DNA from: Actinomycetota bacterium
GTDB taxonomy: Bacteria > Actinomycetota > Acidimicrobiia > Acidimicrobiales > Ilumatobacteraceae
Reading direction: 5' to 3'
Assembly (NCBI GenBank): GCA_005805045.1
Contig: SYNW01000013.1
Coordinates: 1 to 18,446, forward strand
DNA: 18,446 nucleotides
The notes beneath the pieces are model-generated. The model was not told the origin of the DNA, did no database searches, and saw only the letters and a list, made by a program, of their open reading frames with translations. Shown piece after piece: positions 1 through 7,063 of this stretch (positions within the stretch are counted from its first letter, which is position 1; each line of letters opens with the position of its first letter). A program made the position numbers and the translations under genes.

Positions 1-1
1 A

Positions 2-892
2 CGAAGCGCACTTGACGAACACAACTACCTCGCCAGCGACGGCTTGGCGACCGCGGTTTTCTTGGCAATGTCGCTCAACCGGCCATTGTTGCTTGAAGGT
101 GAAGCCGGGGTCGGCAAAACCGAACTGGCAAAAGTTCTGGCGACGATTCGCAACAGCGAACTGATTCGCTTGCAATGCTACGAAGGCATCGATGCCGCCC
201 AAGCAATGTATGACTGGGACTACTCACGACAGCTGTTGCACCTGCGCACGGTCGAGGCAACGGGCGAAGCAACATCGATCGGCGCCGACAAACTCGAAGG
301 TCAACTTTATAGCGAACGATTTTTGATCCGCCGCGCACTGCTGCAGGCAATCGATCAGCGTGCTGGTGTGTCGCCAGTTTTATTGATCGATGAAATTGAT
401 CGCGCCGACGATGAATTCGAAGCATATTTGTTGGAGGTACTTTCAGATTTTCAAATCACCATCCCAGAACTTGGCACATATAAAGCGACAACACCGCCAT
501 TGGTTGTTTTAACATCGAATCGCACCCGTGACGTACACGATGCGCTCAAGCGTCGATGCCTTTATCACTGGGTTGAACACCCGGACTTTGATCGCGAAGT
601 CGAAATCGTCAAACGCCGCGTGCCACAAGTTGCCGACACTCTCGCCAAACAAGTTGCTGGTGCGGTTGAGGCGTTGCGCAAAATGCAACTTTACAAACCA
701 CCAGGTGTTGCAGAAACGATCGACTGGGCAACGGCACTTGGTCGACTTGGCGTCGGCGAACTCGACGAGTCGGTCGTGCAGGCAACGCTCGGCACCGTGC
801 TCAAGTATCGCGAAGATCACGAGCGCGTGCGCGATAACGGCGTCGCCACATTAGTTAAGCAAGCCTTTGAACGGGGCTTGTACAGCAATTGA
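2..892 (+). CDS. MoxR-family AAA+ ATPase, CoxD-like (5'-truncated by window edge)
   Basis: AAA+ ATPase of the MoxR class, of the type encoded beside carbon monoxide dehydrogenase (CoxD) and thought to remodel the molybdenum hydroxylase or its active site together with a VWA partner. The frame is open from base 2 without a convincing start, and its first residues (LDEHNYLAS, then LATAVFLA) already match the usual N-terminus of the family, so probably only a few residues are missing. Visible motifs: Walker A GEAGVGKT near residue 33 of the fragment, Walker B LLIDEIDR near residues 127-134, and a sensor/arginine-finger region LTSNRTRDVHDALKRRCLYHW that is characteristic of the CoxD group. The stop (890-892) overlaps the ATG of the VWA gene as TGATG, which implies translational coupling. 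The family is clear. The link to CO dehydrogenase itself is inferred from neighbours, because the catalytic subunits are outside the window. Confidence 0.93.
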   Translation, partial: RSALDEHNYLASDGLATAVFLAMSLNRPLLLEGEAGVGKTELAKVLATIRNSELIRLQCYEGIDAAQAMYDWDYSRQLLHLRTVEATGEATSIGADKLEGQLYSERFLIRRALLQAIDQRAGVSPVLLIDEIDRADDEFEAYLLEVLSDFQITIPELGTYKATTPPLVVLTSNRTRDVHDALKRRCLYHWVEHPDFDREVEIVKRRVPQVADTLAKQVAGAVEALRKMQLYKPPGVAETIDWATALGRLGVGELDESVVQATLGTVLKYREDHERVRDNGVATLVKQAFERGLYSN

Positions 893-2064
893 TGGCAGCC
901 CGGTCATTAGCCCTGTCGCCTGCCCACAAAATGGCAGTCGCATTTGCCCGTATTTTGCGTGGTGCTGACGTCGATGTGCCGCTCGATTCGGTAATTGTTT
1001 TCGTCAGCGCTTTGAGTCGAATCGGCCTCGAAAATCGGGACGATGTCTACTGGGCGGCGTATTCAACGCTGATTCGCCGTCACGAAGATACACAAATTTT
1101 TGATCGTGCATTCGCCGTATTTTGGGATCAACTGATCGCCGTCGATACAACAAGTTATGAACAACAGACCGAGTCGGTGACGCTGCTGATTGACAGCGAA
1201 GAAGAAAACAGCGACGACTCAAGCACTGAAACACTCAAAGAAGATGAAAATACGATCACCTTGCGCTTTTCGAATATTGAAACGCTGCGAGAAAAAGATT
1301 TCGCCGCGTACACCGACACGGAGTTGCGCGAAGCTGAACAATTTATGTCGAATTTGAAACTTGCGGGACCACCAAAACGGTCGTTGCGACTGCAAAAGAT
1401 AAATCGCAAGGGCACCCGACATGACATTAGGCGTACGATGCGCGCAGTACTGCAAAACGGCGGCGAGCCAATCGAAAGACATTGGCGCAAGCCGAGCACC
1501 AAATTGCGTCGACTGGTTGTGTTGCTAGATATCTCCGGCTCGATGGAGCCATACGCACGCGCATTACTGAGATTCATGCACGCAGCCGTGGTTGGCAGAC
1601 AACGAGTTGAGGCGTTCACGCTCGGCACTCGCCTAACTCGGATCACGCGCGAACTCACCAGTCGCGATCCAGACCGCGCTCTTGCGCAAACTTCGGCCCA
1701 AGTTGCAGACTGGAGTGGCGGTACCCGACTCGGGGAATGCTTGCAAAACTTCAACGACAACTGGGGCGTTGGCTCGTTGGCACGAGGTTCGATTTTTGTG
1801 ATTCTGTCCGACGGTTGGGATCGCGGCGAGCCAAAAGTTTTAGCAGAGCAAATGTTGCGGTTGCAACGTGTGGCATATCGCGTGATCTGGGTTAATCCGC
1901 TGAAAGTCAGCCCCGGCTACGCGCCATTGGCTCGTGGCATGGCGGCGGCAATGCCGTACATTGACGACTTCGTTGAAGGACACTCACTTGAGGCACTGCG
2001 CGAATTGACTGCGGTTATTGCGCGCGAATCAAACGAGACGCGAAAGGTCGTGAGTCATGCGTGA
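892..2064 (+). CDS. VWA domain protein, CoxE-like
   Basis: VWA-domain protein of the CoxE family, the usual partner of a MoxR ATPase in maturation of molybdenum-containing CO dehydrogenase-type enzymes; predicted cytoplasmic. Of 390 residues, the first ~200 form a variable region with an acidic stretch (EEENSDDSS, DEDEN-like) and the C-terminal half is the VWA domain. The MIDAS metal site looks complete: DISGSM at 213-218, the threonine of SGGTRLG near 278, and the aspartate of LSDGWDRG near 307. I prefer the ATG at 892, which shares one base with the upstream stop; a TTG immediately before it (889) is possible but adds one residue only. The 3' end overlaps the next gene by 8 bases. The three overlapping or coupled genes look like one operon. 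Confidence 0.92.
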   Translation: MAARSLALSPAHKMAVAFARILRGADVDVPLDSVIVFVSALSRIGLENRDDVYWAAYSTLIRRHEDTQIFDRAFAVFWDQLIAVDTTSYEQQTESVTLLIDSEEENSDDSSTETLKEDENTITLRFSNIETLREKDFAAYTDTELREAEQFMSNLKLAGPPKRSLRLQKINRKGTRHDIRRTMRAVLQNGGEPIERHWRKPSTKLRRLVVLLDISGSMEPYARALLRFMHAAVVGRQRVEAFTLGTRLTRITRELTSRDPDRALAQTSAQVADWSGGTRLGECLQNFNDNWGVGSLARGSIFVILSDGWDRGEPKVLAEQMLRLQRVAYRVIWVNPLKVSPGYAPLARGMAAAMPYIDDFVEGHSLEALRELTAVIARESNETRKVVSHA

Positions 2065-2374
2065 AATTCTGGGTGATATAGATCGCTGGCGGGCACAACA
2101 CAAACGCATCGCCGTGGCAAGGGTTGTCGACATCGAAGGCTCGGGGCCACGTGATCCTGGTGCGGCGATGGCGGTCAACGAAGACGGCGAAGTATGTGGT
2201 TCGGTTTCTGGTGGCTGTGTCGAAGGCGCGGTTGTGGCTGAAGCGTTAGAAATTTTAAAAAACAATAGCCCTGGACAACTGGTTAAATTCGGCTATTCAG
2301 ACGACGAAGCGTTCGCTGTTGGCTTAACTTGCGGTGGGGTTGTGCACCTATTTATTCAGCCTCTGAGTTGGTGA
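2057..2374 (+). CDS. XdhC/CoxI family protein, N-terminal module
   Basis: A 105-residue protein corresponding only to the N-terminal XdhC_CoxI domain. XdhC proteins bind molybdenum cofactor, protect it and deliver it to xanthine dehydrogenase-type enzymes, and take part in sulfuration. Diagnostic motifs are present: GSGPRDPGAAMAV (28-40), SVSGGCVEGA (49-58) with the conserved cysteine, and GLTCGG (89-94). The start ATG lies within the end of the coxE-like gene (8-base overlap). The protein stops where a full-length XdhC (about 350-390 aa) would continue, and the missing C-terminal domain is encoded 10 bases downstream in another frame. This may be a natural two-gene form or a frameshift; see the findings. 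Confidence 0.9.
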   Translation: MREILGDIDRWRAQHKRIAVARVVDIEGSGPRDPGAAMAVNEDGEVCGSVSGGCVEGAVVAEALEILKNNSPGQLVKFGYSDDEAFAVGLTCGGVVHLFIQPLSW

Positions 2375-2384
2375 CCGAGAGACA

Positions 2385-3185
2385 ATGATTTACCCAGCAC
2401 TCGCCGATCGAATTCGCAAAAACAAACCTGTGGCGTTGCTCACCGTGATTGACGGACCAAATCTTGGTGCAACCCTGTTGACCTCGCCCGGCGTTGAGAA
2501 TATTGGCACTCTTGGTGACCAAGAACTCGACCGCGTTTCGTCGCGCGATGCACTTGGCGAACTCGAAGCCGGTCGCACCAGCGTGCGCAACTATGGCCCG
2601 TCGGGTCAGGTCACGCCGGAAGATCTGCAAGACACGCCAGTAGTGCGAGTTTTTGTCGAATCATTCTCACCACCACCACAAATGATTATTTTTGGAGCAG
2701 TTGATTTCACGGCCGCACTCGCCCGTGTGGCGAAAGTTCTTGGCTATTACGTCGTGGTCTGCGATGCACGCGAAGTGTTTGCCACTCATCGCAGGTTTCC
2801 GATGGCTGACGAAGTGCTCGTAACTTGGCCAACGCCAGTTCTCACAGAGCGCGGCCCCGATCTTGGTGCACGAGACGCGATCTGCATTTTGACCCATGAC
2901 CCAAAGTTTGATGTGCCTGCGATACAAGGTGCGCTCGCAACCTCAGTTGGATACATCGGCGTGATGGGCAGTCGCAAGACCCATGCCACGAGACTCGAAC
3001 GTCTCGCCGAAGTTGGCATCACGAAATCGCAAGACCTCGCACGCTTGATGTCACCGATCGGTTTAGATATCGGTTCGCGCACACCCGAAGAAACGGCGAT
3101 TTCAATTTGCGCCGAAATCATCGGCAAGCGTGTTGGTCGAAGTGTTCCGTCACTCGCCAACAGCGACGGCCCAATTCATAAGTAA
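2385..3185 (+). CDS. XdhC family protein, C-terminal Rossmann module
   Basis: A 266-residue protein carrying the C-terminal XdhC Rossmann-type domain, the second half of a molybdenum cofactor chaperone or insertion factor. Residues 1-95 include the linker part (PVALLTVIDGPNLGATLL). The Rossmann core begins at MIIFGAVDFTAALARV (100-115), followed by VVCDAREVFAT, HDPKFDVPAI and the family signature YIGVMGSRKTHATR (190-203), then SPIGLDIGSRTPEETAISI near the end. The ATG at 2385 has a purine-rich upstream sequence (gaccgagagaca) that can serve as a ribosome binding site. It lies 10 bases after the stop of the N-terminal module. The two ORFs together would equal one normal XdhC. It converges on the NlpC/P60 gene with a 13-base gap. 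Confidence 0.9.
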   Translation: MIYPALADRIRKNKPVALLTVIDGPNLGATLLTSPGVENIGTLGDQELDRVSSRDALGELEAGRTSVRNYGPSGQVTPEDLQDTPVVRVFVESFSPPPQMIIFGAVDFTAALARVAKVLGYYVVVCDAREVFATHRRFPMADEVLVTWPTPVLTERGPDLGARDAICILTHDPKFDVPAIQGALATSVGYIGVMGSRKTHATRLERLAEVGITKSQDLARLMSPIGLDIGSRTPEETAISICAEIIGKRVGRSVPSLANSDGPIHK

Positions 3186-3198
3186 CTTTTTTTCGGAA

Positions 3199-3891
3199 CT
3201 ATGCGGTCGGGTCGATCCAACGCACCCAGTTGACTCGTGACTGGTTAATTTGATGCACCTCGACGCTGCGACCGGTTGTCGGTGCTTGAATCACAATATT
3301 TTCAACACCAAGCGACATCGAAATATGTCCCGGGTACCACGCCAAGTCGCCAAGACGCACCTCGCTACTTTTAACCGTCTCACCAAAAGCAACCTGTTGT
3401 GCCGAACCGCGAGGCATATTGACGCCGGCACTCGACCACGCAAACTTAATCAGCGCCGAGCAGTCCAGGGCTTTGCCGGGTTGATCGGCGTTTGTTTTAT
3501 AAGGCACACCCAGTTGCGTCAACGCGGCGAACAGCACTCTTTGTCGGGCAAGATTCGACTGCAACCACGCATGCTCCAACTCTTTGCTGCTGATTTCAAG
3601 ATGCTCGGCCACGATCACGGCAATGCTTTTTATCCAGCGTGAGGCGACATCACGTTGCTCGATGGCACCGAGCTCGCTTGCGGCGGCGAGCGCGTCAAAT
3701 GCGATTTGCGCCTGCATCGCCACCCATGCCGATTCAATGGCCGGCATCGGCTTGGCTTCGACAGTTTCAACGTGCAGCATTCCAAAGATCGACAGGCTTG
3801 GTACAACGCCCAACGAGAGCAGGCCGGCTAGCAGCAACGCGCGCAGCGTCACCTTGATTGACTTTGGGTAATGCGAAACTCGATGTGTCAT
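3199..3891 (-). CDS. Secreted NlpC/P60 family peptidoglycan hydrolase
   Basis: Predicted extracytoplasmic cell-wall hydrolase of the NlpC/P60 (CHAP-like cysteine peptidase) superfamily, 230 residues from the chosen start. The N-terminus is basic (MTHRVSHYPKSIKVTLR) followed by a hydrophobic stretch of about 20 residues and an ATVEAKP-like cleavage region, consistent with a Sec signal peptide or anchor. A helical spacer (about 50-125) precedes the C-terminal catalytic domain. The nucleophile is the cysteine of ALDCSALIKFAW (about C144) and the histidine is in GDLAWYPGHISMSLG (about H189). The frame stays open upstream to 3930, but the ATG at 3891 is preceded by GAAAGGA eight bases away, a strong ribosome binding site that decides the start. 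The long leader may hold a c-di-AMP riboswitch, which in Actinobacteria commonly controls such hydrolases. Confidence 0.88.
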   Translation of the reverse strand: MTHRVSHYPKSIKVTLRALLLAGLLSLGVVPSLSIFGMLHVETVEAKPMPAIESAWVAMQAQIAFDALAAASELGAIEQRDVASRWIKSIAVIVAEHLEISSKELEHAWLQSNLARQRVLFAALTQLGVPYKTNADQPGKALDCSALIKFAWSSAGVNMPRGSAQQVAFGETVKSSEVRLGDLAWYPGHISMSLGVENIVIQAPTTGRSVEVHQINQSRVNWVRWIDPTA

Positions 3892-3896
3892 GTTTA

Positions 3897-4020
3897 TTGT
3901 CCTTTCGGACCCGCCAAAGTTGGCAGGCATTCGACTGTTAAACGGTCTCCGCCACAGAGAACCCCAGTTCGCGCCTTACTGATTGCTTGTGATTACCTTA
4001 AACAAGCCGTGTAACAGGGT
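3897..4020 (-). promoter_or_regulatory. Candidate c-di-AMP (ydaO/yuaA-type) riboswitch in the leader of the NlpC/P60 gene
   Basis: The untranslated leader on the - strand contains elements that recall the actinobacterial ydaO class: CGAA, then GCCAAC (family GCUAAC), then a GG-rich segment ending in AAAGGA, which is also the ribosome binding site. Upstream are AACTGGGGTT and several short complementary arms. A hairpin CCTGCCA/TGGCGGG sits just before the ribosome binding site, and GCTTGT/ACAAGC forms another arm near 3980-4007. The downstream gene type (cell-wall hydrolase) is the classic target of this riboswitch. The match was made by eye from memory of the consensus and is incomplete, because the GGGGAACC element is not clear. 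It could equally be another structured leader. A covariance search with the ydaO-yuaA model would settle it. Confidence 0.35.
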
Positions 4021-4048
4021 AACGACTGACCAGTAACTGAGATGTAAC
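4011..4048. repeat. Four GTAAC direct repeats in the NlpC/XRE divergent region
   Basis: GTAAC occurs four times on the + strand at 4011, 4019, 4033 and 4044, within 38 bases and with spacings of 8, 14 and 11. On the - strand these read GTTAC and lie upstream of the riboswitch-like leader. Such clustered pentamers can be regulator half-sites, but the spacing is irregular and no regulator is known to me for this motif. Confidence 0.35.
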
Positions 4049-4135
4049 ACTTGTCACTAGATCTGCGACTCAAATGCTTGATTTCGGCCTTGAATTATTC
4101 CGCGTCACGGTCAGTCATTTTGATCCAAAAAGTTT

Positions 4136-4141
4136 TACACT
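4136..4141 (+). promoter_or_regulatory. -10 box (TACACT) of a probable leaderless promoter for the XRE/mocA operon
   Basis: TACACT fits the actinobacterial -10 consensus TANNNT. Its last base is separated from the ATG at 4148 by six bases, so transcription would begin at or next to the A of the start codon. There is no purine-rich ribosome binding site between the box and the ATG. No good -35 hexamer is visible at the usual spacing. Confidence 0.5.
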
Positions 4142-4147
4142 AATCAC

Positions 4148-4408
4148 ATGAAGATTTCGCAAAAGACTCTCTCGTCAAAAAGTTCAGCTCAACAAAAAAT
4201 TGTCGCCAAAGAATTGCGTAAACTCAGGATCAAATCAGACCTCAGTCAAGACGAACTGGCCACACGCGCAGGAATCGACCGCAAGACAATCAACCGCATC
4301 GAAAACGGGCACTTTTCGCCAACTTTAGACACGATTACGCGATTAAGCCTCGTGCTCAGGATCGCCCCAGGTACTTTATTGGGTAGTGGTCGCAGAGCAA
4401 AAAAATAA
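4148..4408 (+). CDS. XRE-family helix-turn-helix regulator
   Basis: Small DNA-binding protein of 86 residues with one HTH_3 (Cro/C1-type) domain. The domain spans roughly residues 17-78: VAKELRKLRIKSDLSQDELATRAGIDRKTINRIENGHFSPTLDTI is the typical pattern, with SQDELATRAG as helix 2 and DRKTINRIE as the recognition helix. There is no sensor or dimerisation domain apart from short tails. It starts with ATG directly after a -10 box and probably gives a leaderless mRNA. Its last 23 bases overlap the start of the mocA-like gene, so the two must be co-transcribed. It could autoregulate this operon or act on the divergent NlpC/P60 gene; neither can be read from the sequence. Confidence 0.88.
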   Translation: MKISQKTLSSKSSAQQKIVAKELRKLRIKSDLSQDELATRAGIDRKTINRIENGHFSPTLDTITRLSLVLRIAPGTLLGSGRRAKK

Positions 4409-5000
4409 CTCGACAGCAACTGCGGTTCTGTTAGCCGGGGGAAGCGGATCAAGATTTTTAGGTAATCAGCATAAATTACTGACCCCAATTCTTGGTCGGA
4501 GCGTTTTTGCCTGGTCGGTCAAACATCTCGCCGATGCGCGGTTCCGCAAAATCATCATTGTCACTGGTGCAGTTGAATTGTCATCACAAATTTCTGACGC
4601 GCGAATTTCTGGTGCAGATTTAATCGTCGTGCATAACGAAAATTGGCAATCTGGAATGGCAAGCAGTCTGCAATGTGGGCTCGCTGAAGCACAGCGACTG
4701 GGTGCCAATGCCGTCGTAATCGGTTTGGCCGATCAACCGGCAATCGTCGGCTCAAGCTGGCAACGTGTTGCCCGCTCAACTGCCCCACTCGCTGTGGCCA
4801 CTTACAATGGCGTGCGCGGCAACCCGGTGCGAGTTCACGCAGAGTTCTGGCCGTTGCTGCCAACTTCGGGAGATGAAGGCGCAAGGAGCCTCTTTAAATC
4901 GCACAAAGATCTGCTCGAAGAAGTTGCATGCGACGGATCGTCACAAGATCTCGACACGAACGAAGACATCGTCAGCCTGACGAAGTTGCTAAGCCAATGA
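4386..5000 (+). CDS. MocA-like molybdenum cofactor nucleotidyltransferase (NTP_transf_3)
   Basis: Nucleotidyltransferase of 204 residues in the MobA/MocA family. MocA transfers CMP to molybdopterin to make the cytosine dinucleotide cofactor used by xanthine dehydrogenase and CO dehydrogenase-type enzymes. Motifs: nucleotide-binding loop LLAGGSGSRF (15-24) followed by HKLL, NWQSGMASSL (86-95), GLADQP with the metal-binding aspartate (113-118), RGNPV (144-148), GDEGAR (162-167) and DLDTNED (188-194). NWQSGM and GDEGAR favour the MocA branch over GTP-using MobA, but LAGG in the first loop is more MobA-like, so nucleotide specificity is uncertain. It starts with GTG at 4386 inside the XRE gene and ends in an ATGA overlap with the DUF501 gene. 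The XdhC genes about 1.2 kb upstream support a role in the same pathway. Confidence 0.82.
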   Translation: MVAEQKNNSTATAVLLAGGSGSRFLGNQHKLLTPILGRSVFAWSVKHLADARFRKIIIVTGAVELSSQISDARISGADLIVVHNENWQSGMASSLQCGLAEAQRLGANAVVIGLADQPAIVGSSWQRVARSTAPLAVATYNGVRGNPVRVHAEFWPLLPTSGDEGARSLFKSHKDLLEEVACDGSSQDLDTNEDIVSLTKLLSQ

Positions 5001-5449
5001 GCAAGGCTTCAGCGCAAGATATCGCTCGTGTTACGCAACTCCTCGGCCGCAAACCGCAGGGAGAATTCGAAGTCGTCGTGCGAGATAAAAATGGTGAACC
5101 GGTTGTTGTCAAAAACGAGCCGCTGCTGTTCGACGGCACGCCGATGCCAACTCGTTATTGGCTCGTCGGCGCGCAAGAACACATCGCAGTGAGCCGCTTA
5201 GAGTCGGACGGTTGCATCGACATTGCAGAAAGCGAAATTGATCCCGAAGCATTGCGACTAACACACGAGCGATACGCCACCGAACGCGACAGCGCAATAC
5301 CTGCGCAATACTCGGGCCCACGACCCCACGGCGGTGTTGCTGGCACCCGAATCGGCGTGAAGTGCCTGCACGCGCATTATGCAAATTGGCTGGTTGATAA
5401 AACTGATGTCGTTGGCCAATGGGTAGACAAGCGACTTCAGCAAGACTGA
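4997..5449 (+). CDS. DUF501 family protein
   Basis: Conserved actinobacterial protein of 150 residues of unknown biochemical function (DUF501 family). The start ATG overlaps the previous stop as ATGA. The C-terminal signature is clear: GPRPHGGVAGTRIGVKCLHAHYA (107-129), with conserved His, Cys and His residues that could bind a metal or form an active site. In many Actinobacteria this gene sits between ftsB/divIC and the exopolyphosphatase gene downstream of eno. Here the ppx neighbour is kept, but eno and ftsB are absent and a mocA-like gene takes their place. No signal peptide or membrane segment is seen. Confidence 0.85.
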   Translation: MSKASAQDIARVTQLLGRKPQGEFEVVVRDKNGEPVVVKNEPLLFDGTPMPTRYWLVGAQEHIAVSRLESDGCIDIAESEIDPEALRLTHERYATERDSAIPAQYSGPRPHGGVAGTRIGVKCLHAHYANWLVDKTDVVGQWVDKRLQQD

Positions 5450-5474
5450 CAACACTAACTAGTGTGCATAATTA

Positions 5475-6401
5475 ATGGATGGTGCACTCGCAGCGCTCGC
5501 GGCAATCGACATCGGAAGCAACTCGACGAATTTGCTGATCATCGACCGAGACGGCAAAACACTCGAGCGAATTGTGCGTTCGACGCGCCTTGGCGCAAAC
5601 ATTGGCACGACTGGCGTGCTCAGTGCAGATTCGATGCGGCGAACTCTTGAGTGCTTACATGACTACGAGTCGTTGATCAAACAGCACAATGTCTCTCACC
5701 GTCGCACCGTGGCGACAGCCGCGTGCCGCGCCGCCAAAAATACGAACGAGTTTTTCGCTGAGGTCAAAAAAATTTCTGGCACCGAACCCGAATTAATCTC
5801 GGGCGAAATTGAAGGCTCGTTGTCTTTTGTTGGCGCGACAAGTTCGTTCAAAGACAAAAAATCCACTCTTGTCGTCGACATCGGTGGGGCTTCGACCGAA
5901 CTTATGGTCGGCACCGAAAGCTTGGATTTCGCCGTCAGTTTGCCGTTTGGTGCGGTGAACATCACCGAGGCAGAGTTACATCGTGACCCGCCGCGGCCCG
6001 AAGAACTCACGAATGCGATTTCTTTGGTGTCCGATGCAGTTGATGATGTGGCGCACAATCATCCACTTGTTCGTCAAGTAGATCGAGTTGTTGGTGTCGC
6101 CGGAACAATCGTCACTGTCGCCGCCGTCGAGATTGGCCAAAAAACTTTTGACCCGGCGACGCTGCACGAATTGAAACTATCTCGCGACGCGGTTGAAGAT
6201 GTTTTTCGCACGCTGGCCACAGAACCGCTACGCGATCGTGTTTTCAACCCTGGTCTACCCCGCGACCGTGCCGACATCATCGTCGGGGGCTGTTGCGTGC
6301 TTGTTGCCGTGATGCGAAGGCTGCAAATTTCTGAGATCGTCGTCAGCCAATACAATCTGCTTGACGGGCTAATCTCTGAACTGCGAAAGAAAATGTCTTG
6401 A
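5475..6401 (+). CDS. Ppx/GppA family exopolyphosphatase or guanosine pentaphosphate phosphohydrolase
   Basis: Phosphatase of the ASKHA fold (308 residues) that hydrolyses inorganic polyphosphate or pppGpp. The length matches the short two-domain actinobacterial form (Ppx2-like) rather than the ~500-residue E. coli enzymes. Motifs: first phosphate loop AAIDIGSNSTNLLI (9-22), TRLGANIGTTGVLS, ATAACRAAKN, the glutamate region LISGEIEGSLSF (108-118), second phosphate loop VVDIGGASTELMVG (133-146, with Ala in place of the commoner Gly of DIGGGS), LPFGAVNITE and VAGTIVTVAA. The ATG at 5475 lies 25 bases after the DUF501 stop with no obvious ribosome binding site; a CATAAT hexamer lies just upstream. 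Actinobacterial Ppx2-type proteins may prefer short substrates, so the physiological substrate is open. Confidence 0.88.
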   Translation: MDGALAALAAIDIGSNSTNLLIIDRDGKTLERIVRSTRLGANIGTTGVLSADSMRRTLECLHDYESLIKQHNVSHRRTVATAACRAAKNTNEFFAEVKKISGTEPELISGEIEGSLSFVGATSSFKDKKSTLVVDIGGASTELMVGTESLDFAVSLPFGAVNITEAELHRDPPRPEELTNAISLVSDAVDDVAHNHPLVRQVDRVVGVAGTIVTVAAVEIGQKTFDPATLHELKLSRDAVEDVFRTLATEPLRDRVFNPGLPRDRADIIVGGCCVLVAVMRRLQISEIVVSQYNLLDGLISELRKKMS

Positions 6402-7060
6402 GTCACTTGTCGAACACCTCACCAAAGAAGTTTTTGCATCCTGCTGGCACGCCGGTCGCGCCACCGCGTCTTTATGGTCAAAGAATCATGATGCGACCGT
6501 TGGTCACCCACGACTTTGAAGCCTGGAGCGATGTGCGACTGCGCAATGTCGACTGGCTAAATGTTTGGGAGCCTCGCCGTTCAGAGTTTTTGGCCGATCC
6601 GGCGACTGACCGTGATGCATTTGAACGGCGTTGCGTGGCGCGCGACCGCGAGCGACAAAATGGTTCGGCATACGCGCTCGGCTTGTTTTTGAACAATTTG
6701 CTGGTTGGCGAAGTAAACATCAACAATGTCGTGCGCGGAGCGATGCAGACGGGCACGATCGGTTATTGGATCGACCGCAAGCATGCGGGCAACGGTTATG
6801 TCGCTGAAGGTGTCGTAGCAATCATGAAATTTGCCTTTGATGAATTGAGCCTGCATCGCCTTGAAGTTTGCATAATCCCACGCAACACAAATAGCAAGAG
6901 AATCGCCGAGAAGTTGGGGCTGCGCCTCGAAGGTTTGGCCGAGCGCTTTCTCGAAATTAATGGCGTTTGGGAAGATCACTTGCGTTATGCGATCACCTCT
7001 GAAGAGTGGCAGGTGCGTCATGATGCCCTAACCCGCCAATGGCTCGCAATCAGCAAATAA
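6398..7060 (+). CDS. RimJ/RimL-like GNAT acetyltransferase
   Basis: GNAT-family N-acetyltransferase (220 residues) of the RimJ type, which acetylates N-terminal amino groups, classically of ribosomal protein S5. The acetyl-CoA binding segment is KHAGNGYVAEGVVAIMKFAF, and the typical RimJ tail follows: LHRLEVCIIPRNTNSKRIAEK, LGLRLEGLAERFLEINGVWEDHLRYAI. The N-terminal LYGQRIMMRPLVTHDFEAW is the family's first strand and helix, so internal ATGs at 6486-6491 start too late. The chosen TTG (6398) overlaps the ppx stop; a second TTG at 6407 is possible. In mycobacteria and corynebacteria a close relative lies between moeA and the sepX/glpR-type gene; here it is 6.5 kb or more from those genes. It converges on the enoyl-CoA hydratase gene with only three bases between stops. 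Confidence 0.87.
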   Translation: MSHLSNTSPKKFLHPAGTPVAPPRLYGQRIMMRPLVTHDFEAWSDVRLRNVDWLNVWEPRRSEFLADPATDRDAFERRCVARDRERQNGSAYALGLFLNNLLVGEVNINNVVRGAMQTGTIGYWIDRKHAGNGYVAEGVVAIMKFAFDELSLHRLEVCIIPRNTNSKRIAEKLGLRLEGLAERFLEINGVWEDHLRYAITSEEWQVRHDALTRQWLAISK

Positions 7061-7063
7061 TTT

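Noticed and set aside
44..46. TTG as the start of the MoxR ATPase gene
   Set aside because: The frame is open to the left edge and the preceding codons (LDEHNYLASDG) match the family, so the true start lies outside the window.
1155..1760. 201-codon - strand frame opposite the coxE-like gene
   Set aside because: Antisense to a confident gene; its serine-rich stretch mirrors the Glu/Asp-rich part of the VWA protein.
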